Source: Zobellia amurskyensis (GTDB lineage Bacteria > Bacteroidota > Bacteroidia > Flavobacteriales > Flavobacteriaceae). Taken from it: 64,000 nucleotides of DNA. Made by a program: the position numbers and the translations under genes. The DNA is taken from positions 62,001 through 126,000 of the forward strand of contig NZ_RCNR01000001.1 of the NCBI RefSeq assembly GCF_009725985.1, read 5' to 3'. The notes under the pieces are model-generated. The model did no database searches and had not been told where the DNA came from. It worked only from the letters and a program-made list of their open reading frames with translations. Shown in pieces: positions 9,304 through 17,306 of this stretch (within the stretch, counting starts at the first letter, position 1; each line of letters starts with the position of its first letter).

Positions 9304-10010
9304 AGCCATTCAAATTTAAACAATTTGCCATAGATCAAGATCGCTGTGCCATGAAGGTGGGTACAGATGGAGTATTATTGGGTGCTTGGGCATCTATTAA
9401 GAATAACCCAGAGTCTATTTTAGATATTGGAGCCGGTACGGGGTTGATAGCTTTGATGATGGCGCAACGTTGCTTTGCAGAGACTATTGATGCTCTAGAG
9501 ATCGATGAAGATGCGTATGAACAATGTGTATCTAATTTTGAAACCTCAGATTGGGGTGATAGACTTTTTTGTTACCATGCAGGTCTTGATGAGTTTGTTG
9601 ACGAGTGGGAAGATCCTTATGATTTGATAATCTCTAACCCGCCATTCTATTCAGAGGATGTTTCCAGTGGAGATGCCGCTCGCGATAATGCTAGACAAAA
9701 TCAATCATTACCGTTTGATGAGTTGTTGGAAGGTGTATCAAAACTAATGGCGCCCAATGGCTCGTTTGCAACCATTATTCCTTTTAAAGAAGAAGAAACC
9801 TTTTTGAAACTGGCTAATTCCTTTAAATTATACCCACAACGAATCACCCGTGTAAAAGGTACTCCTACTTCGGAGATTAAACGTAGTATGATGCAATTTG
9901 GTTTTGAGAAAGTTAGTGTGGATACGGACGAACTTACTATTGAATTGGGGAGACATAAGTATACTGAAGCTTATGTTGCACTTACGAAAGATTTTTATTT
10001 AAAAATGTAA
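9300..10010 (+). CDS. trmN6: tRNA1(Val) (adenine-37-N6)-methyltransferase
   Basis: A 236-residue SAM-dependent methyltransferase of the YfiC/TrmN6 type, which makes m6A at position 37 of tRNA-Val. The N-terminus FKFKQFAIDQDRCAMKVGTD is characteristic. The SAM loop follows (ILDIGAGTGLIALMMA, residues 41-56), and the catalytic NPPF motif sits in LIISNPPFYSED. Its start overlaps the stop of the upstream sulfatase by 4 bp, an odd pairing of a housekeeping gene with a catabolic one. The protein is full length. Confidence 0.9.
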   Translation: MKPFKFKQFAIDQDRCAMKVGTDGVLLGAWASIKNNPESILDIGAGTGLIALMMAQRCFAETIDALEIDEDAYEQCVSNFETSDWGDRLFCYHAGLDEFVDEWEDPYDLIISNPPFYSEDVSSGDAARDNARQNQSLPFDELLEGVSKLMAPNGSFATIIPFKEEETFLKLANSFKLYPQRITRVKGTPTSEIKRSMMQFGFEKVSVDTDELTIELGRHKYTEAYVALTKDFYLKM

Positions 10011-10042
10011 CAATTTGTGTTCATAATGTTACGTTTCATCTG

Positions 10043-10050
10043 TATATTTG
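10043..10050 (+). promoter_or_regulatory. Flavobacterial -7 promoter element for gcdH
   Basis: TATATTTG matches TAnnTTTG exactly and lies 15 bases before the ATG at 10066. Its last three bases are the TTG at 10048 that could be mistaken for a start codon, so it helps fix the true start at 10066. Confidence 0.6.
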
Positions 10051-10065
10051 ATTAAAATTCACCTT

Positions 10066-11244
10066 ATGAAACCTGATTTGTTCGAAGCGCCAGACTATTA
10101 CAATCTTGATGACCTTCTTTCTGAAGAACATAAATTGGTGCGTGATGCCGCACGACAGTGGGTAAAAAGGGATGTCTCGCCCATTATTGAGGAATATGCC
10201 CAAAAAGCGGAGTTCCCGAAACAAATTCTAGGTGGATTGGCAGAAATAGGTGCATTCGGACCTTATATTCCCGAGGAGTATGGAGGAGCGGGATTAGACC
10301 AGATTAGTTACGGACTTATTATGCAAGAGATAGAACGTGGCGATAGCGGTGTGCGTTCTACAGCTTCGGTACAGTCTTCATTGGTTATGTACCCTATTTA
10401 TACATACGGGTCAGAGGAACAAAAGAAAAAATATCTTCCCAAATTGGCCTCCGGCGAAATGATGGGTTGTTTTGGGCTTACGGAACCGAACCACGGCTCC
10501 AATCCTAGTGGAATGGAGACGAAATTCAAAGATAAGGGCGACCATTATTTGTTGAACGGTGCTAAACTGTGGATTTCCAATTCCCCTTTTGCGGACATTG
10601 CTGTGGTATGGGCCAAGAATGAGGAAGGTCGTATTCACGGGCTTATAGTAGAACGGGGTATGGAAGGATTTACAACACCGGAAACGCATAACAAATGGTC
10701 TTTGAGAGCATCTGCCACCGGCGAATTGATATTCGATAATGTCAAGGTTCCTAAGGAAAATCTGTTGCCAAACAAATCAGGTCTTGGTGCTCCGTTAGGG
10801 TGTTTGGATTCTGCCCGTTATGGTATTTCTTGGGGTGCAATTGGTGCGGCCATGGATTGTTATGATACCGCACTCAGGTATGCTAAAGAACGGGTACAGT
10901 TTGGGAAACCGATTGCCGCAACTCAATTACAGCAGAAAAAATTGGCTGAGATGATTACTGAAATCACTAAAGCCCAATTATTGGCATTCCGTTTAGGACA
11001 ATTAAAGAATGAAGGTAGGGCTACTACGGCTCAGATTTCTATGGCGAAACGAAACAATGTGGATATGGCCATTAAGATAGCCAGAGAAGCTAGACAAGTT
11101 TTAGGCGGAATGGGTATTACAGGCGAATATAGCATCATGCGCCATATGATGAACCTTGAAAGTGTAATTACTTATGAGGGTACTCATGATATTCATCTGT
11201 TGATTACCGGAATGGATATCACGGGCCATTCGGCATTTAAATAA
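10066..11244 (+). CDS. gcdH: Glutaryl-CoA dehydrogenase-like acyl-CoA dehydrogenase
   Basis: This 392-residue flavoprotein matches glutaryl-CoA dehydrogenase closely. Such enzymes oxidise and decarboxylate glutaryl-CoA to crotonyl-CoA in lysine and tryptophan breakdown. Diagnostic stretches are VRSTASVQSSLVMYPI (with the glutaryl-binding Arg), MMGCFGLTEPNHGSNPSGME, LNGAKLWISNSPFADI, the FAD contact QVLGGMGITGEYSIMRHMMN and the catalytic-base loop TYEGTHDIHLL. I chose the ATG at 10066 over a TTG at 10048 because the TTG lies inside a -7 promoter element and family members start near MKPDLFEAPDYY. It is transcribed independently of trmN6. Confidence 0.9.
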   Translation: MKPDLFEAPDYYNLDDLLSEEHKLVRDAARQWVKRDVSPIIEEYAQKAEFPKQILGGLAEIGAFGPYIPEEYGGAGLDQISYGLIMQEIERGDSGVRSTASVQSSLVMYPIYTYGSEEQKKKYLPKLASGEMMGCFGLTEPNHGSNPSGMETKFKDKGDHYLLNGAKLWISNSPFADIAVVWAKNEEGRIHGLIVERGMEGFTTPETHNKWSLRASATGELIFDNVKVPKENLLPNKSGLGAPLGCLDSARYGISWGAIGAAMDCYDTALRYAKERVQFGKPIAATQLQQKKLAEMITEITKAQLLAFRLGQLKNEGRATTAQISMAKRNNVDMAIKIAREARQVLGGMGITGEYSIMRHMMNLESVITYEGTHDIHLLITGMDITGHSAFK

Positions 11245-11583
11245 ATCAAACTAGAATTTTACTCATATGATTACCAGAAACTGGATATTCTTACGAATAT
11301 TTGGAACCTAAAAGCATGTGTCAGTTTTAAGGAATATGGTTACTTCTTCAGCGAAATTCTTAGTGCAAAACAGCCGAAAATATTCAAAAAGACGTTTTCA
11401 CAACACAAATTGGACGTTTCACATCATTTTTTTTCAGAATGAACACTGCCGCCGTAAGTTTACAGTGTTAATCAAACAGAAATAAAATTTTTCATTTTCA
11501 TATAGTGTTCTCGTAAAAGAGTCTTATCGAAACCGATGAGACTCTTTTTAGTTTACAGTGTTTCGTTTCTACTTATCTATATT
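11245..11583. other. Intergenic region between gcdH and the GH2 gene
   Basis: These 339 bases contain no convincing gene. They hold an inverted repeat AACACTG (11442-11448) with CAGTGTT (11463-11469), a direct repeat AGTTTACAGTGTT at 11457-11469 and 11550-11562, and a strong terminator between the two copies. Confidence 0.6.
11515..11548. terminator. Strong bidirectional terminator between gcdH and the GH2 gene
   Basis: AAAAGAGTCTTATCG pairs with CGATGAGACTCTTTT over 15 positions, with one T-G wobble and an AAAC loop. It ends in a T-run on the plus strand and in TTTT on the minus strand. It lies 36 bases past the GH2 stop, so it most likely ends GH2 transcription as well as read-through from gcdH. 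Confidence 0.85.
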
Positions 11584-14421
11584 TTAAAACTCAAAGGTTA
11601 GGTCTATACTAATAGGCTCATCATGATTTCCGAAGTAATTTTCTGAATTTCCTTGGGGACCCATTTTATCTCCTGTTTGAAATTTGGTTCCTATTGCAGG
11701 TACATTTTTAACAAAGGAGATGTCGCCTTCCGGAAAGTCCACAGAAACTCTATGATTAAGGTCTTCTTTTGGTTGCTGAGGGGTAAGCATTCGTAAAAAG
11801 GTGTTTTCAGAATTGCAATACACTGTAAAACCGTTGTTGTTTTTACCTTTTACATGCGCCCAGTACAGACTAGAAAAGAATCCTTTAAACTCTGGATATA
11901 CAAAACCTGACTCTCCGGTAACGGTATTGTTGTAATCATTTTCCCAAACTTGAAATTTGGTACCCTTCATTCTGTTCCGCCATACACGGTAGGGTCCGTC
12001 TCCTAGCCATTTCATGCCGCTAACTTCAGATTCCGGAAACGAGAATGTAATACCTTTGAATCCTTTCACTATTTTTTTGCCCTTAATTTCAACATATAGG
12101 TCCAACAGGCCGTTGGAGTGTACGCTCCATTTTATAACATCAGAGCTGTACTCTTTATGACTTGCCCATCCTGGAGATTTATCCGTCTTTTCAAAAACAG
12201 TTATGATCTCTACTTTGTCTTTAAGCTTATTTACATTTATAGATTCTATCTTGTCTTTATGGTCAAAAATAATAGGTCCATTAGTAAAGGGAATACTATT
12301 ATTCCCTTTTTTAACCTCTTGCAACAAGCTGGTTTCTTCTGAAAAGGTATATTGAATTCCGTTTGCTTCAACTTTTATTAATCCACCGCCAACAAGGGTT
12401 GTAACCGCTCCTTGTCCTGTCTTAATAATGTTACTTTTATTTATGTCATTTGGGACTTTATTTGGGTAACTCCATGTAAAAATTTCCAACCCATTATGGT
12501 CTGTAGCTGTCAAAAACAAAGCATCTGCAGATGGCCAATTTTCAGGTAAATCTACTTTGAACGCTCCTTTGGTTTCTGGTTTTAAATTTGGTAATTGAAC
12601 AGTGCTCTCAGAAAGCACTTCAACTTTGTCCGTTCCTTTTGGCCCATCAAACTGTACCCATTTAGCAACCATTTTAATCTCATTTAAATTGGTGAAATGA
12701 TATCTGTTTTCAACCCTAAAAACACCATTAAAATCTGATTTTATATAACGGTCTTCTATGTAAACTGGAGACCAAATTTCCTTAATACTGAAGTAACTAG
12801 CTTCTTTCTCACCATAAGGCCCCACGATACCATCGGCTGCATGATTGCCATCTGTGTCTAGTATTCCTTTTTTATCTGTTCGAACCACGGCTTCATCTGC
12901 AAAATCCCATAAGAAACCTCCGGCAGCTAATGGCATATTCCACATCTGTTTCCAATAATCATCTAGTCCGGAACCATGTCCACCATCATACAGACCATGT
13001 AAAAACTCGGTTGGGAAATATATTTTATCCTTAGCATAAGTATCATACGCAAAAACATGATAGCTAGGATAGTGCATGGTATTCGTTTTGTTAAAGATAT
13101 TCCAAGGGTGAATGACTTCTCTTTTTTGAATGTCCCACTTGGCATAGTCACCATCTAACTCTGTATTCCAGCCTGTTTCGTTTCCGTTGGCCCAAAGGAG
13201 AATAGAGGGGTGGTTTACGTCACGCACAATAGTTTCTTTTACTATTTTACGGCCTACTTTTGTATCCAAATGAGGTGAGTGCCATGTGCAGACTTCATCT
13301 ATAACAAAAAGCCCAAGCGAATCCGCAACATTTAAAAAGTGCTTGTCTGGAGGGTAATGAGACATACGAACGGCATTCATATTCATGTCTTTCATCATTT
13401 TTATATGCTCAATGCTTAGCTCTTTTGATGTAGTTCTTCCCGAGGAAGGATAGAAGGAATGACGATTTACGCCTTTGAATTTTATTCGTTGCCCGTTTAC
13501 GTAGATTCCGTCTCCCTCACGAACTTCAACCGTTCTGAAACCGATACGTTGCGTAGTTGTATGAAGCACTTCACCTTTTTTGTCCAGAAGTTCAATGTTC
13601 AAGAAGTATAGTTGAGGCGATTCCGGATTCCATGATTTTATGTCGTTTGCTTTTGAGGTAACATGCCACTTATCATTTTCTTTACTGATGTCAGTAGCGG
13701 CTAAATTTTGTATTTTTTTGTGATTAATATCAGATAGCGAAAGGCGAAGAGATTTAGCTTTTGTAGATACAGTGTAAATATCGGCTTCTAAGCTTCCATC
13801 TGCTTTAGCATTGATGGCAACCCGTTCAATATTTTCTTTAGGGGAAGCTTGTAAATAAACAGGTCTAAAAATTCCACCGAAAATCCAAAAATCTGCTTCT
13901 CTTTCTGCATGATTGATAGAGGTGTTGTAAGAGGCTTTGTTCACTTTGACTTCTAGCAAGTTTTTTTCGCCGTATTTCAGGAGTTTAGAAATCTCATACT
14001 TGAATTCATAAAAAGCCCCTTGGTGTATTTCGCCAGCCAGTTTTCCATTAATTTTTACCTCGGCATCTGTCATGACGCCTTCAAAAACAATTTTCACTTC
14101 CTTTTCATCCCAATTTTCTGGAACATCAAATTGATACTTGTAAAGCCCGTATTCGTTCTTACGCACCTTAAAATCATCTTTGCCATAGTTGTAGTTTCCA
14201 AATCCCTGCAATTCCCAACAAGAAGGAACACCAATAGTAGTCCATTTGCCACTGTTCATTCCGTCTGAACAAAAGAAATCCCAGCCTACCATATCATCTT
14301 TACCTTTACCTGATAGATAAACTTCTTGCGTTTCAATATCAGCTGGTTCTATTTTGGACTGCATGGCATTTACTCCAAAAAGAGATAGCCATAATAGTAT
14401 AAAAGTGGTGGTGGTTTTCAT
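11584..14421 (-). CDS. Glycoside hydrolase family 2, beta-galactosidase-like, secreted
   Basis: A 945-residue exo-acting retaining glycosidase with an N-terminal signal peptide (MKTTTTFILLWLSLFGVNAM). It has the GH2 layout: jelly-roll sugar-binding domain (GYKY/FDVPENW region near residues 95-105), an immunoglobulin-like domain, the TIM barrel from about residue 300 (IKFKGVNRHSFYP, NMNAVRMSHYPPDKHFL) and C-terminal beta-domains. The acid/base is Glu415 in LLWANGNETGWN and the likely nucleophile is Glu472 in FPTEFLHG. Known family activities include beta-galactosidase, beta-mannosidase and beta-glucuronidase; with GH110 and sulfatases around it, beta-galactosidase on a desulfated galactan is the best guess. 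It is divergent from a candidate membrane-bound regulator. Confidence 0.9.
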   Translation of the reverse strand: MKTTTTFILLWLSLFGVNAMQSKIEPADIETQEVYLSGKGKDDMVGWDFFCSDGMNSGKWTTIGVPSCWELQGFGNYNYGKDDFKVRKNEYGLYKYQFDVPENWDEKEVKIVFEGVMTDAEVKINGKLAGEIHQGAFYEFKYEISKLLKYGEKNLLEVKVNKASYNTSINHAEREADFWIFGGIFRPVYLQASPKENIERVAINAKADGSLEADIYTVSTKAKSLRLSLSDINHKKIQNLAATDISKENDKWHVTSKANDIKSWNPESPQLYFLNIELLDKKGEVLHTTTQRIGFRTVEVREGDGIYVNGQRIKFKGVNRHSFYPSSGRTTSKELSIEHIKMMKDMNMNAVRMSHYPPDKHFLNVADSLGLFVIDEVCTWHSPHLDTKVGRKIVKETIVRDVNHPSILLWANGNETGWNTELDGDYAKWDIQKREVIHPWNIFNKTNTMHYPSYHVFAYDTYAKDKIYFPTEFLHGLYDGGHGSGLDDYWKQMWNMPLAAGGFLWDFADEAVVRTDKKGILDTDGNHAADGIVGPYGEKEASYFSIKEIWSPVYIEDRYIKSDFNGVFRVENRYHFTNLNEIKMVAKWVQFDGPKGTDKVEVLSESTVQLPNLKPETKGAFKVDLPENWPSADALFLTATDHNGLEIFTWSYPNKVPNDINKSNIIKTGQGAVTTLVGGGLIKVEANGIQYTFSEETSLLQEVKKGNNSIPFTNGPIIFDHKDKIESINVNKLKDKVEIITVFEKTDKSPGWASHKEYSSDVIKWSVHSNGLLDLYVEIKGKKIVKGFKGITFSFPESEVSGMKWLGDGPYRVWRNRMKGTKFQVWENDYNNTVTGESGFVYPEFKGFFSSLYWAHVKGKNNNGFTVYCNSENTFLRMLTPQQPKEDLNHRVSVDFPEGDISFVKNVPAIGTKFQTGDKMGPQGNSENYFGNHDEPISIDLTFEF

Positions 14422-14627
14422 GAGTTCAATTTTTAATTTAATAGTGTCCGGCCTTTCCTATATGCTTAAAAGAGACTTTTGTAATAGTGTTGCCTTTCTA
14501 AAAAGGGAATTAAAATGATTGTAACAAATGTATGTTTCACACTTTATTATTTGTACTTTAACCTCTCTTTAACGGTAGCTATAACGGTTAAACTTGTCTT
14601 GTAGCTGCCTATTTTACGGTATTCTTC

Positions 14628-15779
14628 ATGCAACTGACGGAAAAGATAGAACAACAGGTAGTTTCTAGAATAAAGGATAGTGAGACCTTTAAAAATGCGC
14701 CAACAAGCAGAGGATTGTTGCAATATCTCTATGAAGCTACAAAGAGGGGAGAGCATTTAAAAGAGGCTGTAATAGAATTGGAATTTTTTAGAAATGATGA
14801 GAACCAAGAGAAGAACAATCCTAGGGTAAGGGTTAATATTTACAACCTTAGAAAAAAGCTGACGGCATATTACGAAACGGAGGGTAGTACAGATAGCTGG
14901 CAATTAAAAATAGATAAGGGTCAGTATAAAGTTCGATTTATAAAAAGACAAGCTCCGGCAGGTTGGATGCAAAAGGTAACTTGGTCACAAATGCTTCCTT
15001 ATGTTTTATTGCTTGTTGCTCTGGTAATATTGGTGGTTACCAACATACCATCAAAAACACCATTGTTATGGAAGTCGTTTTTAGATTCCGATAAATCTAC
15101 GAACCTGATTCTAGGAGATCATTTTGGTGCCATGGGAGAAACAATGACCGGAGGTAGGGGGTGGACTAGAGATTTTGAGATAAATAGCGTTGATGAATTT
15201 TATGATTTACTCGAGGTAAAACCCGAATTACAAGGTGTGCTTCACCCCGCAAATTATAGTTATACCACTCGGATGGCGGCTATGGCAACCCAGCAGTTTC
15301 AACAGTTTTTTCAAGCAAATGACAAGCAGTTTTCTATTCGATTTTCTACCCAAACTACGCTGCCTGAAATTAAGGAAGGTAATGCCATTTATGCGGGCCC
15401 GATAAAAAATGAAAATCAATTTATCGGCTTTTTTAATGATGCTAATCCGTACTTTAATCTATCAGGAAAAACCTTAAAATTAAGTGGTCATCCAATACTA
15501 AAGGATAGCTTATTTACTTTTGGTACTTCTTTGGTGGACCAAGAATATGCTATTGTAGCAAAGTATCCTAGTATTGGTAATTCAGAACATTTTGTATTCT
15601 TTTCGCAACACGATATAGGTGTAAGCGCAACGGTTGAATACTTTACGAACAACGACAACCTTCAGAAGTTTGAAGAGACATATCTGAAGGGCCACAAATA
15701 CTTTACAGCACTATTCAAAGTTAAAGGTCAGAATAGGGTTGACACCGATTTAAAACTTGAAATGGTGGTCGGGTTTTGA
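14628..15779 (+). CDS. Candidate membrane-bound regulator: winged-helix-like domain, one membrane helix, periplasmic domain
   Basis: I do not recognise this 383-residue protein as a named family. Residues 1-105 resemble the winged-helix-like N-terminal module found in some TolB-like and adenylate-cyclase-like proteins: SRGLLQYLYEATKRGEHLKE, then NPRVRVNIYNLRKKLTAYYE, then the IDKGQYKVRF strand. A single hydrophobic helix follows (about residues 122-140, MLPYVLLLVALVILVV), with positive residues before it, so the N-terminus should be cytoplasmic. Residues 145-383 would be periplasmic and show no recognised enzyme motif. The layout resembles ToxR/CadC one-component regulators. It is divergent from GH2 (206-base gap) and convergent with a sulfatase (15-base gap). 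Regulation of this locus is inference. Confidence 0.6.
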   Translation: MQLTEKIEQQVVSRIKDSETFKNAPTSRGLLQYLYEATKRGEHLKEAVIELEFFRNDENQEKNNPRVRVNIYNLRKKLTAYYETEGSTDSWQLKIDKGQYKVRFIKRQAPAGWMQKVTWSQMLPYVLLLVALVILVVTNIPSKTPLLWKSFLDSDKSTNLILGDHFGAMGETMTGGRGWTRDFEINSVDEFYDLLEVKPELQGVLHPANYSYTTRMAAMATQQFQQFFQANDKQFSIRFSTQTTLPEIKEGNAIYAGPIKNENQFIGFFNDANPYFNLSGKTLKLSGHPILKDSLFTFGTSLVDQEYAIVAKYPSIGNSEHFVFFSQHDIGVSATVEYFTNNDNLQKFEETYLKGHKYFTALFKVKGQNRVDTDLKLEMVVGF

Positions 15780-15794
15780 ACAGTTAACTGAGTT

Positions 15795-17300
15795 TTATTT
15801 ACTCATAGCTCGTATAATTTTCTCCATCTCAACTTTTGAAGGACGAGGTCTTTTTCTGAATGAATTGGATTTTCCCGTCTCACGATCAAACTCATCTGGT
15901 GTTCTAAACGCTGGTAAGCTATCTTTTGAGGCTTTCCTAATGCTATTCATTTCAGTTCGTAACTCTACTAACTTTTTATTATGCTCAGGGTCTAACGCCA
16001 AGTTTTTAAGTTCATAAGGGTCATTGACCACATCGTATAGTTCTTCTTCCAGTCTTGGCGTAACAAAACAGGCCAATTGCGCCTCGTTAAGCTCGCCTTT
16101 TTTCTTTAGCTCCTGCATAGATTTAAATGTTCCGCCAATGAATGCATCCGCAGAAGGAGTATTGGGTAAATCCGTATAGAAGTTACGTATGTATTTAAAA
16201 TCTTCTGTACGTACGGCTCGGGTGTAATCTTCGTAATCATGCCAGTGGTCTTCGGCATAAATGATATCTCTGGTTTTTGCTTTTGTGTTTTCTAGCAATG
16301 GAGAGAAATCTTCACCTTCAAAACTTGGTAACGTTTCTAAATTCGCAAGTTTTAAGAATGTTGGAGCTATGTCTATTGAGCTTACCAAGTTGGTATTAAC
16401 CGAATTAGATTCTACTTCATTTGGCCATTTTACAATCCATGGTGTTTTTATACCCCCATCATAAAGTGTGGTCTTATCACGAGGGAAAGGTCTACCGTTA
16501 TCACTAATAAACAAAATCATAGTATTGTCTGAAACCCCTTGTCTATCTAGTTCCGCAACTACTTCACCTACATAATTATCTAGGCGGGTAATCTCATTGT
16601 AATAGTGCGCAAAGTCTTCACGTACTTCTTTAGTGTCTGGAAAATAAGGTGGAAGTACCACATCTTCCAATACATGTGGGTTGTCAATGATATCTTCGGT
16701 ATAAGGTCTATGCGGGTCAACTGCGGCAAGCCATAAAAAGAAAGGTTGGTCTTGTGGCCTTTGCTTAAGCACAGGTATCCATTCTTCGCAACCACTGCCG
16801 TTGCCCGTCTGTTTTGTTTTTTCGCCCGTAGGCGATAACTGAAAACCGTGTGTGCCAACATCCTTTACGAGGTCAAAACGGTTTTTAATAGAATCCCCCA
16901 AGTGCCATTTTCCCGCTTGTGCCGTCCAGTATCCAGATTTTTTAAGCTCTTCTACAAAAGTTATCCTGTCTGAAGGTAATGGCCAGTGTAGTTGCTCTGC
17001 ATCCGTATTGTGCGGGTATAAACCAGTTATAATACTGGTTCTACTCGGGCTACACGAACTGGCGGTCAAGAAGGCATTGTCAAAACGCATACCGTCTTTC
17101 GCTAGTTGGTCTATATTGGGAGTTTTTATGTTTGGGTGTCCGTAAGCACCGCTATCATCCCAAGCCATGTCATCGGCAATAATAAGAATAATATTAGGGC
17201 GTTCCTCGGTAACTTTCGCCTCTTCTTTTTTCTTTTCTGCACAGGAAGAAAGAAGTAAAAGACCTATTGAAAGAATAGATAAAGTATAGTTTTTGTACAT
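15795..17300 (-). CDS. Sulfatase, S1 family, lipoprotein
   Basis: A 501-residue sulfatase with a lipobox (LLLLSSC, Cys20). The metal-binding start is RPNIILIIADDMAWDDSGAYG, and the formylglycine motif is SSCSPSRTSIITG with Cys83. Substrate and metal residues follow in AQAGKWHLGDS and FISDNGRPFP. It groups by eye with the sulfatases at 33124 and 58441, which share the GAYG...TPNID spacing and a C-terminal arginine-rich end. It is the last gene of a three-sulfatase operon and starts 6 bases after the stop of the sulfatase-SMP-30 fusion. The position it desulfates cannot be told from sequence. Confidence 0.93.
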   Translation of the reverse strand: MYKNYTLSILSIGLLLLSSCAEKKKEEAKVTEERPNIILIIADDMAWDDSGAYGHPNIKTPNIDQLAKDGMRFDNAFLTASSCSPSRTSIITGLYPHNTDAEQLHWPLPSDRITFVEELKKSGYWTAQAGKWHLGDSIKNRFDLVKDVGTHGFQLSPTGEKTKQTGNGSGCEEWIPVLKQRPQDQPFFLWLAAVDPHRPYTEDIIDNPHVLEDVVLPPYFPDTKEVREDFAHYYNEITRLDNYVGEVVAELDRQGVSDNTMILFISDNGRPFPRDKTTLYDGGIKTPWIVKWPNEVESNSVNTNLVSSIDIAPTFLKLANLETLPSFEGEDFSPLLENTKAKTRDIIYAEDHWHDYEDYTRAVRTEDFKYIRNFYTDLPNTPSADAFIGGTFKSMQELKKKGELNEAQLACFVTPRLEEELYDVVNDPYELKNLALDPEHNKKLVELRTEMNSIRKASKDSLPAFRTPDEFDRETGKSNSFRKRPRPSKVEMEKIIRAMSK

Positions 17301-17306
17301 GGTGGT

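Noticed and set aside
10048-10065. TTG start for the glutaryl-CoA dehydrogenase gene
   Set aside because: The TTG is part of a -7 promoter element (TATATTTG), and the ATG at 10066 fits family members.
15781-15790. Palindrome CAGTTAACTG between convergent genes as a terminator
   Set aside because: It has no loop and no adequate T-run; too short to support a terminator or operator call.
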